DNA from: a virus
IMG/VR virus record: IMGVR_UViG_3300020417_000123
Span: 1 to 31,214 of that record
Reading direction: 5' to 3' (one strand)
Length of the DNA: 31,214 nucleotides
In this document: piece by piece, positions 17,351 through 23,917 of the stretch
How the letters are laid out: each line of letters opens with the position of its first letter
Position numbering within the stretch: position 1 is the stretch's first letter
Notes under the pieces: generated by a model
Told to the model about the DNA's origin: nothing
What the model saw: only the letters and a program-made list of their open reading frames with translations
Database searches by the model: none
Translations under genes and position numbers: made by a program

Positions 17351-17444
17351 TTTAGAAGAATTAATTAAAAAACTGGAGAATGTACCAGTACCAGAAAGAA
17401 CTTGTAATATAGATGATGAAACTTGCGAGAGCTGTAGTGGATGA
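17328..17444 (+). CDS. 38-aa Cys-containing microprotein between amidase and holin
   Basis: The frame starts inside the amidase 3' end (23-base overlap) and its TGA overlaps the holin ATG (ATGA). It encodes an acidic helix (TNLEELIKKLENVPVPE) followed by CNIDDETCESCSG, with three Cys including a CxxC. Precise coupling on the 3' side and the concentrated Cys motif argue that it is translated. No family is recognised. A small lysis regulator or metal-binding protein is possible. Confidence 0.65.
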   Translation: MEKNNQTNLEELIKKLENVPVPERTCNIDDETCESCSG

Positions 17445-17887
17445 AAAAAATAAAAGATAGTAAAATAGGAAAGTTTTTAGCTGAAAAAGTACCTCATGTT
17501 CTTGATTTGGTTGGTGATGTTTTGCCAGAACAAGGAACACTTGGCATTGTAAAAAATCTTATTAGTAAAGACCCTGACTTAACACCTGAAGAAAAGCAAG
17601 AAATTCATAATAGATTAGTAGAGTTTTACAAGTTAGAAGTAGAAGATAGAGATTCAGCAAGACAAAGAGAGGTTGAAATGGTTAAAGCTGGTAGTGATGA
17701 CTGGATGATGAATTTTACAGGTGTTGTTGGTTTAGGTGGTTTTGTTTTATTATTAGTTGCAATAGTGTTTATAGAAGTGCCAGTACACAATAAAGAGTTA
17801 ATGATTCACACTACAGGAATAGTAGAAGGTATAGTACTTTCTATCGTTGGTTACTACTTTGGAAGCATAGCTAAAAAAGGTAGATAA
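17441..17887 (+). CDS. Holin (probable)
   Basis: A 148-aa protein with a long cytoplasmic N-terminal half and C-terminal membrane helices. The N-terminus reads KVPHVLDLVGDVLPEQGTLG, followed by an EEKQEIHNRLVEFYKLEVED-type helix and RDSARQREVEMVKAGSDDWM. Two hydrophobic helices follow, at about 93-113 (GVVGLGGFVLLLVAIVFIEV) and 124-142 (GIVEGIVLSIVGYYFGSIAK). The D-R-x-S-A-R-x-R-E motif before the membrane part is typical of 3TM-type holins in Bacteroidota and other phages. The function would be to form inner-membrane holes releasing the amidase. It is translationally coupled to the preceding microgene. Confidence 0.8.
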   Translation: MKKIKDSKIGKFLAEKVPHVLDLVGDVLPEQGTLGIVKNLISKDPDLTPEEKQEIHNRLVEFYKLEVEDRDSARQREVEMVKAGSDDWMMNFTGVVGLGGFVLLLVAIVFIEVPVHNKELMIHTTGIVEGIVLSIVGYYFGSIAKKGR

Positions 17888-17888
17888 A

Positions 17889-17921
17889 TTTTTTTTATTA
17901 TATTTAACAAAATTGTTAAAT
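17889..17921 (+). promoter_or_regulatory. T8/TATATTT promoter-like element with inverted repeat over a start codon
   Basis: TTTTTTTTATTATATTT (17889-17905) is identical over 17 bases to 29603-29619, where it forms a terminator T-tract joined to a -7 box. Here the last base of the -7 box is A (TATATTTA). ATTTAAC (17902-17908) and GTTAAAT (17915-17921) form a perfect 7-bp inverted repeat that includes the ATG at 17920, so a bound protein or hairpin could block both promoter and start. Confidence 0.5.
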
Positions 17922-18981
17922 GAAATCACACAAAAAAAGGTGGAAAGATAAAGGTAATCCACGCTATCGTTTAAACTCAGACGAAGCACAAATTATAAAT
18001 GATTACAGAAGATTAAAACTTGAAGCAGAAGCAGAGGGTTTAAATCCTAATGATATACACAGCGGTTGGATAAAGAATAAAAAAGCCAGTTTATATTTTA
18101 AGAATCCTAATTTTAAGCAAAACGATTTAAAAGAGTTTAAGAAACAATTATTAAAAGAACTTAAAGAATACTCTCCAAACTTTCAAAAGCTCGTTAAACC
18201 AAAGGTAAATGATGGACACTGCTTATTAATATCACCAGCAGATATTCATATTGGTAAATTATGTAAATCTTTTGTAAGTGGCGAAGAATATAATAAACAA
18301 ATAGCAGTACAAAGAACATTAGAAGCTATTGATGGTATATTACAAAAAAGTAACGGTTTTAATATAGATAAATTAATACTTTGTATTGGTAATGATGTTA
18401 TGCACATTGACACACCAAGCGGTAACAAAACAACAAAAGGAACTGTTCAAGATACAGATGGAATGTTTTTTGAGCATTTTCACATTGCAAAACGTTTATA
18501 CATTAATATTATTGAAACATTAGTTTCTTTCTATCCAGATTTGCACGTTGTTTATAATAGTAGTAATCACGATTATTTGACTGGGTTTTGTTTGGCTGAT
18601 ACTATTGCTACATACTTTAGAAATAGTAAAAACATAACTTTTGATATTGGTTTACAACATAGAAAGTATTATACTTATTATGATAATTTAATTGGTTCTA
18701 CTCACGGAGATGGTGCTAAATGGGATTTACTACCTTTATTAATGGCAGATGAGTGTAAAGAATGGAGTGAAACAAAGTATAGATATATGTTTGCACATCA
18801 CGTACACCACAAAGTAAGTAAAGATTTAATTGGTTGCAGTTTAGAAAGTTTAAGAAGCCCATCACCAGCGGATTCTTGGCATCATAAAATGGGTTATACT
18901 TCTTCTAATAACCAAGCAATAGAGGGTTTTATATTCTCTAAACGTAATGGCCAAGTAGCCAGAATTACACATTTATTTTAG
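17920..18981 (+). CDS. Calcineurin-like metallophosphoesterase
   Basis: A 353-aa protein. Residues 1-95 form a basic helical N-terminus with an SDEAQIINDYRRLKLEAEA helix. The phosphoesterase core follows with the motif series ISPADIHIGK (about 105-114, DxH), CIGNDVMHID (about 155-164, GN/GD), YNSSNHDYL (about 212-220, NHD), STHGDG (about 260-265, GH-like) and AHHVHH (about 291-296, GHxH-like). These supply ligands for a two-metal centre cutting phosphodiesters or phosphomonoesters. Nuclease activity is plausible, but the N-terminal domain is not the SbcD arrangement. It follows the lysis genes and appears to have its own promoter. Confidence 0.82.
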   Translation: MKSHKKRWKDKGNPRYRLNSDEAQIINDYRRLKLEAEAEGLNPNDIHSGWIKNKKASLYFKNPNFKQNDLKEFKKQLLKELKEYSPNFQKLVKPKVNDGHCLLISPADIHIGKLCKSFVSGEEYNKQIAVQRTLEAIDGILQKSNGFNIDKLILCIGNDVMHIDTPSGNKTTKGTVQDTDGMFFEHFHIAKRLYINIIETLVSFYPDLHVVYNSSNHDYLTGFCLADTIATYFRNSKNITFDIGLQHRKYYTYYDNLIGSTHGDGAKWDLLPLLMADECKEWSETKYRYMFAHHVHHKVSKDLIGCSLESLRSPSPADSWHHKMGYTSSNNQAIEGFIFSKRNGQVARITHLF

Positions 18982-18982
18982 A

Positions 18983-19002
18983 ATTAACATTTAATTGTTA
19001 AT
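18983..19002. promoter_or_regulatory. Inverted repeat after the metallophosphoesterase gene
   Basis: ATTAAC (18983-18988) and GTTAAT (18997-19002) are perfect inverse complements around an 8-base A/T spacer. This echoes the ATTTAAC/GTTAAAT repeat at the start of the same gene (17902-17921). It lies before the promoter of the next unit and could be an operator. With the following TTTTT it could also be a weak terminator. Confidence 0.4.
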
Positions 19003-19019
19003 AAAGTTTTTAGTGTGTT

Positions 19020-19052
19020 TTGTAATTTGTATTATAATTATATATATATTTA
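19020..19052 (+). promoter_or_regulatory. Candidate early promoter
   Basis: TTG at 19020-19022 and TATATTTA at 19045-19052 resemble the Bacteroidota -33 and -7 elements, 22 bases apart, with the last base of the -7 box mismatched. A nearer TTG at 19027 gives 15 bases. It is the only promoter-like site ahead of the run of small early genes that starts at 19079. Confidence 0.45.
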
Positions 19053-19078
19053 CAACCATAAACTTAAAAACATATATT

Positions 19079-19225
19079 ATGAAACATTTAAACACTTTTA
19101 CTATTTGGCTTAAAGAAAATAAGCAATCAATAGAGTTAAATTTACCATTTCATACAGTACAAACTGTAAAAGATTTTATTGAAGATAATTTTGATAAAAG
19201 AGTAATTTCAATTTCTAAACATTAA
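19079..19225 (+). CDS. 48-aa small protein, first gene of the early block
   Basis: The ATG at 19079 follows the promoter-like site by 27 bases and has the ATATTATG context seen at other starts. The longer reading from a TTG at 18995 would run through the promoter and add an artificial hydrophobic stretch. The product starts MKHLNTFTIWLKENKQSIEL and has a helix FHTVQTVKDFIEDNF. It is soluble, and no family is recognised. A regulatory or host-takeover role is a guess from its first position. Confidence 0.6.
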   Translation: MKHLNTFTIWLKENKQSIELNLPFHTVQTVKDFIEDNFDKRVISISKH

Positions 19226-19246
19226 CAAATAAATAAAACAAAAATT

Positions 19247-19402
19247 ATGAGTAGAGAAATATCATACACAACAAGAACCTTTTACGTACCAGCAGAGAAA
19301 ATAGAAACGTTGGTAAAGTTTCAAGGCAAATGTAAAGAGAATGGACATAAATCTTATTCTGAAGTATTATTAAAATTAATGGAACAATACAACGAACAAT
19401 GA
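19247..19402 (+). CDS. 51-aa ribbon-helix-helix-like protein
   Basis: A short frame between the 48-aa and 105-aa genes. A strand (TRTFYVPAEK) is followed by helix KIETLVKFQGKCKENG and a second helix SYSEVLLKLMEQYNEQ. This strand-helix-helix order and length resemble Arc/MetJ-type DNA-binding proteins, which act as dimers on palindromic or repeated operators. The TGA overlaps the next ATG (ATGA). It is a candidate for the factor that binds the inverted repeats near 17.9 and 19.0 kb. That link is speculative. Confidence 0.62.
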   Translation: MSREISYTTRTFYVPAEKIETLVKFQGKCKENGHKSYSEVLLKLMEQYNEQ

Positions 19403-19716
19403 TACACTATCCACATCCTCACAACGAACACTACTACAATGAAAACATTAATCATTGGTGGGCATATACAACTAACAGATATTTACAAGATAGATTGAGA
19501 AACTTAGTTATAAGAGTGAATTGGAACAAGCGTATTATCTGTAGAATACATTTATCAAATAATGATTTAGAAATACATAAACATAGATTTGATACATTTA
19601 TTAAACAATTAGAAAACATTGAAAAGCAATTAAAAACTATTGCAGTTCAATACAATGAACAAAGAATGAATAAATTAAAAACTATATTTACAAAAATTAG
19701 AAACTATGAAAATTAA
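19399..19716 (+). CDS. 105-aa His-rich N-terminus protein, unknown
   Basis: The first 20 residues are rich in His, Tyr and Asn (MIHYPHPHNEHYYNENINHW). The middle is basic (RLRNLVIRVNWNKRIICRIH) and the C-terminus is helical (FIKQLENIEKQLKTIAVQYN). It overlaps neighbours at both ends. No domain is recognised. The His-rich start could bind metal. It lies in the early block before a probable recombination or replication protein. Confidence 0.65.
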   Translation: MIHYPHPHNEHYYNENINHWWAYTTNRYLQDRLRNLVIRVNWNKRIICRIHLSNNDLEIHKHRFDTFIKQLENIEKQLKTIAVQYNEQRMNKLKTIFTKIRNYEN

Positions 19717-20080
19717 AGAATTAGCACAAAAATATGATTTATCAAAAGATGACTTTTGGGAATTAAAAAGAGGTACAAAAAGTATGTGGATTATTACACA
19801 TGATGCTTGTGAAAAGATAGCAGCAAAAGAAAACATACAATTTGGCGCGCCAACAATATACAGAGATAGCAATCAAGATGTAGCAATAGTAGGAGATGCA
19901 AAACGCGGAAACAAAGTTATCTGGAGTACAGGTGAAGCATCACCAAAAAATTGTAAAGCTCCTTATCCTTTCGCAATGGCGGAAAAGAGATTGAAAGATA
20001 GGTTGGTTTTAAAATTAATAGATGCTTATCAGTATTCAATATACTCAGATTCAGAAGCAGATAATTTCAAGAAACAATGA
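19706..20080 (+). CDS. 124-aa conserved phage protein with MAEKRxKDR motif
   Basis: The sequence contains ITHDACEKIAAKENIQFGAP, then VIWSTGEASPKNCKAPYPFA followed by MAEKRLKDRLVLKLIDAY and a YSDSEAD tail. I recognise this WSxGEAxPxN...YPxAMAEKRxKDRxxLKL arrangement from early genes of many phages next to exonucleases and SSB. The Y-x-x-A-x-x-R pattern recalls single-strand annealing proteins of the Rad52/Erf type, which would pair naturally with the RecE-like exonuclease 100 bases downstream. That identification is tentative. Confidence 0.72.
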   Translation: MKIKELAQKYDLSKDDFWELKRGTKSMWIITHDACEKIAAKENIQFGAPTIYRDSNQDVAIVGDAKRGNKVIWSTGEASPKNCKAPYPFAMAEKRLKDRLVLKLIDAYQYSIYSDSEADNFKKQ

Positions 20081-20169
20081 TAGAAACAAATATTTTAGAA
20101 GTAATACAAGTGGTCTTGCTTTGCTTCACATTAGGTTTAGTAATTGGAACTATAATCAAAAAGAAATAA
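20077..20169 (+). CDS. 30-aa single-pass membrane microprotein
   Basis: The start is coupled to the previous stop (ATGA). It encodes one hydrophobic helix (LEVIQVVLLCFTLGLVIGTI) ended by IKKK, a positive-inside anchor. Its size and topology match two other tiny membrane genes in this block (21107 and 25928). A longer frame at 20022-20228 covers the same DNA but crosses the start of the exonuclease and looks spurious. Function unknown. Confidence 0.6.
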   Translation: MIETNILEVIQVVLLCFTLGLVIGTIIKKK

Positions 20170-20184
20170 TTAAAACTATATATT

Positions 20185-20913
20185 ATGAAAAAGAATCACT
20201 TGAGTTACTCGGCATTATGCCAGTTTAAGAAATCTCCTAATCATTTATTAGCATACTGGAACAAAGAATTAAAAACTACTGATGCAATGCAGTTTGGTAG
20301 TTTAATTCATAAGATGTTATTAGAACCAGATACATTTAATAATGAGTTTGCAATATTTGAAGGTGCAAGAAGAGCTGGCAAACAATGGATTGAGTTTAAA
20401 GAACAGAACGAAGGCAAAACACTAATTAAGCAACAAGAATTAGATGATGCAAATAGAATAATTAACAACGCTATGTTACACCCAGTATTAACTGAAATGA
20501 TGCAAAATAAAATAGAATCTGAAGTTAAATTAGAGTGGCAACATAAAGATGTTAATTTTAAGGGCTTTGCAGACCTTTTAACAACGTTTAATGGTAAGAA
20601 GTGCATAGTAGATATAAAAACTACTAATGATGCTGGAAAACGCTTTGAACGTGATTTATATTATAATGATTATAAAATGCAATTAGCAATGTATCAAGAC
20701 CAATACGACAAAGATACAGATGCTTACATTGTAGCAATAGAAACTACTACACCATTTAATGTGCAGATATATAAATTAGATGATAGTTTATTATTTAAAG
20801 GTTGGATGGATTATGATTATTATACAGATAAATTTAAAGAATGGAACGGAGAGCCACAAGGTTACTCAAGTGATATTGTAGAAGTAAAAACAGAAATAGA
20901 AGAAATAGTATGA
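20185..20913 (+). CDS. RecE/exonuclease VIII-like PD-(D/E)XK exonuclease
   Basis: A 242-aa nuclease. It opens with the typical HLSYSALCQFKKSPNHLLAY, then MQFGSLIHKMLLEP (residues about 35-48, G-x-x-x-H). Next come a FKGFADLL strand (about 125-132, catalytic Asp), CIVDIKTT (about 141-148, D-x-K) and QLAMYQDQY (about 165-173). These match the exonuclease VIII family that resects duplex ends to give 3' tails. It lies near a possible annealing protein and an SSB-like protein, so a phage recombination module is likely. The stop overlaps the next ATG. Confidence 0.85.
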   Translation: MKKNHLSYSALCQFKKSPNHLLAYWNKELKTTDAMQFGSLIHKMLLEPDTFNNEFAIFEGARRAGKQWIEFKEQNEGKTLIKQQELDDANRIINNAMLHPVLTEMMQNKIESEVKLEWQHKDVNFKGFADLLTTFNGKKCIVDIKTTNDAGKRFERDLYYNDYKMQLAMYQDQYDKDTDAYIVAIETTTPFNVQIYKLDDSLLFKGWMDYDYYTDKFKEWNGEPQGYSSDIVEVKTEIEEIV

Positions 20914-21104
20914 AAAAAATAATTGACTTTTATATAACTACTAAAAGAGAATTAAAATTTCAATTAGAGCTTACAGATTTGCAATATAATGATTGGTTAG
21001 AAAATCAATTAGATTCAGATGTTGAACAAGTTATAATGAATTACTATGATAAAAATTCTAAAGAAATTGAAATGAATTTACAACATAAATTAATAAATAA
21101 TTGA
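20910..21104 (+). CDS. 64-aa small early protein
   Basis: This gene is coupled to the exonuclease stop (ATGA). The product is a strand-rich N-terminus (MKKIIDFYITTKRELKFQLE) and an acidic helical C-terminus (LDSDVEQVIMNYYDKNSKEI). It has no Cys cluster and no membrane segment. Position between the exonuclease and the SSB-like gene suggests a recombination accessory role, with no direct evidence. Confidence 0.6.
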   Translation: MKKIIDFYITTKRELKFQLELTDLQYNDWLENQLDSDVEQVIMNYYDKNSKEIEMNLQHKLINN

Positions 21105-21106
21105 TT

Positions 21107-21262
21107 ATGAAAAAACTTGCAATAATAGGTGGATTAAGTTTAATGACTGCTGGAACTACTAATATGTTATGGCATAAACAAAAGTTAGATTTAAATCCAA
21201 ATACATTTGCAATAGCTACAGGAGGTTTTTTTGTAGCTGTAGGAATAACCTATAAATTTTAA
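21107..21262 (+). CDS. 51-aa two-helix membrane microprotein
   Basis: ATG at 21107 in an ATTATG context, two bases after the previous stop. There are two hydrophobic segments: LAIIGGLSLMTAGTTNML, and FAIATGGFFVAVGITY, separated by HKQKLDLNPN. A hairpin topology in the inner membrane is likely. No family is recognised. Possible roles are superinfection exclusion or membrane anchoring of replication, both speculative. Confidence 0.6.
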   Translation: MKKLAIIGGLSLMTAGTTNMLWHKQKLDLNPNTFAIATGGFFVAVGITYKF

Positions 21263-21278
21263 TTAAAAACAAATAACA

Positions 21279-21539
21279 ATGAATAAAAAAGAAGAAACAA
21301 TATATTGTGGAAGTGGTAAAGTTATGAATCCTAAATGGTTAAAAGCAACTATTAATCCAAGTAAATTAGCTGATTACATACAAGAATACAACGGTAACAA
21401 GTTTATTAAACTAAATATTAATTTAAAAGATGAAGCTGACCAGTACGGTAAAGATGTAAGTATTAGTATAGATACTTGGAAGCCAGAACCACAAGCAGAA
21501 ACAAAAGCCACTGATACTTCAAACGATTTACCCTTTTAA
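21279..21539 (+). CDS. SSB-like protein with acidic DLPF tip
   Basis: An 86-aa protein. The body (ETIYCGSGKVMN; LADYIQEYNGNKFIKLNINL; QYGKDVSISIDTWKPEP) has the strand pattern of a small OB-fold single-strand DNA-binding protein. A Gln/Ala/Thr linker then leads to the C-terminus TSNDLPF. The D-[IL]-P-F end is the conserved tip by which bacterial SSB recruits partner proteins. It sits between recombination and replication genes. Likely it coats ssDNA during phage replication. Confidence 0.72.
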   Translation: MNKKEETIYCGSGKVMNPKWLKATINPSKLADYIQEYNGNKFIKLNINLKDEADQYGKDVSISIDTWKPEPQAETKATDTSNDLPF

Positions 21540-21544
21540 ATATA

Positions 21545-21862
21545 ATGAAGCAATCAAAGGTCTTAACAGCATTGGGTTTAACGTCACAGGATATACAAAA
21601 TATGTTGATGAACGGACTAACAATGCCAGAGATAGCAAAGAAGTATAAAATAGAATACATTTCTTTAGTGCAAGCTTACAAGATACAAAAGAAAAATTAC
21701 AAGTATGTTGATTTTATACAACCTAAAGAAGAAGTGAAGGATATAAAAAACGTATCCTTCACATTCGATAAACTATATACAGAAGAATCACTTAACGAAG
21801 AAGAATTATTAGCATATTATAAATACGAACAAAAAAATAAAGCATATTATGAAATATATTGA
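21545..21862 (+). CDS. 105-aa protein with helix-turn-helix-like N-terminus
   Basis: Residues about 10-50 (LTSQDIQNMLMNGLTMPEIA, then KKYKIEYISLVQAYK) read as a helix-turn-helix of the kind that follows 'G.t..eIA..y.is'. The C-terminal half is charged (EESLNEEELLAYYKYEQKNK). It starts five bases after the SSB-like gene and overlaps the ABC-GNAT gene by 14. It could be a transcription regulator or a replication accessory protein. Confidence 0.62.
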   Translation: MKQSKVLTALGLTSQDIQNMLMNGLTMPEIAKKYKIEYISLVQAYKIQKKNYKYVDFIQPKEEVKDIKNVSFTFDKLYTEESLNEEELLAYYKYEQKNKAYYEIY

Positions 21863-23003
21863 AAAGAAAAATAAAATAATTAATGATAAATATACTGAAT
21901 ATATATATAATTCTTTTGATATACAAAACAAAGAAGAAACTACAGTTAAGATTCCTATAAATTTTTCAGAATGTAAATCATTTGATTGGAACATAGGCGT
22001 GATTTATGGCGGTTCTGGAACTGGTAAAACAACTTTATTAAAAGAATTTGGTAATTTAAGTAAATGTATATTTGATGAAGAAAAACCAGTTATAAGCAAT
22101 TTTGATTGGTTAGAACCAAACAAAGCTACATTATTATTAAGTTCTATGGGGTTAAGCTCTGTACCAACTTGGTTAAGACCTTTTCAAACTCTTTCAAATG
22201 GTGAACAATATAGAGCAGAATTAGCTTATAAAGTAGGCAAAGCTAAAGAAAACGAAACTATATTAATTGATGAATATACATCTGTTGTTGATAGAGATGT
22301 TGCTAAAGCAATGAGTAATGCTTTACAAAAATATATAAGAAGAAACAATAAAAAAATAATATTAGCAAGTTGTCATTTTGACATAATGGAATGGTTGTTA
22401 CCAGATTGGACTTATTCACCACTAAAAGGGAGGGTTGAGAAGCCCTCCTTACTTCGGCAATCAAGACCAAAAATTGAATTACAGATATTTCGATGTAGAT
22501 ATGAAACTTGGAATATATTCAAACAACATCATTATATAAGTGAAGATTTAAATAAAGCTGCTAAATGTTTTTGTGTTACTTGGAATGATAAACCAGTAGC
22601 ATTTTATGCTTTTTTGCCTATGCCAAGCGGCACGGTACAAAATGCTTTTAGAGGCAGTAGAAGTGTAGTTTTGCCAGATTATCAAGGGTTAGGAATAGGT
22701 TTTTCTGTTGCTAAATATTTGCATAAATTATATACAAAAGACGGTAAAAAATTATATGTAAAGAGTGTTAATCCGGCTTTAGTTAAAAAAAGAATGAATG
22801 ACGATGATTATAAATTTAATGGAAAAACTAAAAGTTCTAATGAAGGTGGCAAATTAAAAGGCAGAAAATTAAGAGATTCTGCTGCATATTCTTTTTTATT
22901 TACAGGAAAAGTAGATGATATTAAAGAAAATGAATTAAATATATTAAAATTTAATGCTGATGCTTGGAAAAATGTATCACAAAATCAAACAAGATTATTT
23001 TAA
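21849..23003 (+). CDS. ABC-type ATPase fused to GNAT acetyltransferase
   Basis: A 384-aa fusion. Residues 1-205 are an ABC ATPase: Walker A GGSGTGKT (54-61), signature LSNGEQ (about 115), Walker B ETILIDEYTS (about 137-146) and a switch-like SCHFD (about 173). It has no membrane domain. Residues about 210-335 are a GNAT domain: FRCRYETWNIFKQHHYISED, then VAFYAFLPMPSG and acetyl-CoA loop VVLPDYQGLGIG (about 273-284). The same fusion occurs in other phages and prophages without known function. The last residues are NQTRLF, like a sliding-clamp-binding peptide. A GC-rich inverted repeat marks the domain junction. DNA or protein acylation powered or gated by ATP is possible. Confidence 0.82.
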   Translation: MKYIEKKNKIINDKYTEYIYNSFDIQNKEETTVKIPINFSECKSFDWNIGVIYGGSGTGKTTLLKEFGNLSKCIFDEEKPVISNFDWLEPNKATLLLSSMGLSSVPTWLRPFQTLSNGEQYRAELAYKVGKAKENETILIDEYTSVVDRDVAKAMSNALQKYIRRNNKKIILASCHFDIMEWLLPDWTYSPLKGRVEKPSLLRQSRPKIELQIFRCRYETWNIFKQHHYISEDLNKAAKCFCVTWNDKPVAFYAFLPMPSGTVQNAFRGSRSVVLPDYQGLGIGFSVAKYLHKLYTKDGKKLYVKSVNPALVKKRMNDDDYKFNGKTKSSNEGGKLKGRKLRDSAAYSFLFTGKVDDIKENELNILKFNADAWKNVSQNQTRLF

Positions 23004-23021
23004 ACAATTAAACTATAAATT

Positions 23022-23498
23022 ATGAAATCAATAAAATACAATGAAAAATATCACAACAATAAATTAAATTTTTTACTTAGTTATAAATCTGATAAATTAA
23101 GAACTATTATGGATGTTGATACACTAATAACTAAATTTAATTCTAAATACGCTTTTATAATAGACCATAAAAATAAAAATGATAAATGTTCTTTAAATCT
23201 TTACAAACAACTATCTAATTTATGTAATATAAAATTAAATGATAATGCTATTGTTAAGTGTTTTATAGTACAAAGCGAAATAGAAATTAAAAATAATAAT
23301 TCTACTGCTGAAACAATAAATGGTATTACTTACATTCAAGAAATAAAGTATAATAAGTTTGGTAAAGAACCAAAAGATTTTATTAAAAATGAATATAATA
23401 TTACAAATGATGATATTTTAGTTAATTTTTTTAAACCTGAATTACACGAAGAAACAATAAAAAATATATCTATATATGAACAATTAACTTGTTTTTAA
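23022..23498 (+). CDS. 158-aa protein, possible PD-(D/E)XK nuclease variant
   Basis: No close family is recognised. Residues about 28-50 read TIMDVDTLITKFNSKYAFII, then DHKNKND, and LYKQLSNLC about ten residues later. A D-x-D strand, a strand ending in D-x-K, and a following helix with Q is the order of a PD-(D/E)XK core with Asp in place of the usual Glu. The stretch VKCFIVQSEIE would be the next strand. The protein ends in QLTCF, close to clamp-binding peptides. It has an AACTATAAATTATG start context. The family assignment is tentative. Confidence 0.7.
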   Translation: MKSIKYNEKYHNNKLNFLLSYKSDKLRTIMDVDTLITKFNSKYAFIIDHKNKNDKCSLNLYKQLSNLCNIKLNDNAIVKCFIVQSEIEIKNNNSTAETINGITYIQEIKYNKFGKEPKDFIKNEYNITNDDILVNFFKPELHEETIKNISIYEQLTCF

Positions 23499-23509
23499 AC
23501 TATATAATT

Positions 23510-23917
23510 ATGAAAGAATTACCATACTTTAAATTTTATCCTAATCAATGGATTACTGGCAGTATATCATTTATGGATTTAGATGTACAAGGAGCATTTA
23601 TGAAAGTTTGCTGCTACTACTGGAGCAAAGAATGTAACGTAACAAGAAAACAAATTAAAACATTAATACCAAAACAATGGAGCGTATTAGTTGATGCTGA
23701 GTTATTTAAGATAGATAATGAAACTATTAGCATTAAATGGTTAGATGAACAATACCAACAAAGGTTAGTAGAACACAAGCGAAACGTAAGCAACGGAAAG
23801 AAGGGGGGCTTAAGCAGGGCTAAAGCATTAAGAAAAGATAAGATAAAAAAAGATAAATATGCAAATGATAATTTATTAAAAGTAAATGATGAAGTGCAAA
23901 AACTTCTTGACCAATGA
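23510..23917 (+). CDS. DUF1376-like replication initiation protein
   Basis: A 135-aa protein using the ATG at 23510, since an upstream TTG would overlap the previous gene and add MFLNYII. The N-terminus (LPYFKFYPNQWITGSISFMD; QGAFMKVCCYYWSKE) matches the DUF1376/replisome-organiser N-terminal domain, a winged-helix fold that binds origin DNA in phage initiators. The segment VSNGKKGGLSRAKALRKDK is the usual basic linker after it. The C-terminal domain is short. It is coupled to the helicase gene (ATGA), consistent with loading it. Confidence 0.75.
   Translation: MKELPYFKFYPNQWITGSISFMDLDVQGAFMKVCCYYWSKECNVTRKQIKTLIPKQWSVLVDAELFKIDNETISIKWLDEQYQQRLVEHKRNVSNGKKGGLSRAKALRKDKIKKDKYANDNLLKVNDEVQKLLDQ

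Noticed and set aside
20022-20228. 68-aa plus-strand frame crossing the exonuclease start
   Set aside because: It overlaps the end of one convincing gene and the start of another, and a 30-aa membrane frame with ATGA coupling fits better.
21849-23003. ABC-GNAT fusion as a Mom-type DNA modification enzyme or a transporter
   Set aside because: The GNAT part has a canonical acetyl-CoA loop and lacks the Mom pattern I know, and there is no membrane domain or partner permease.
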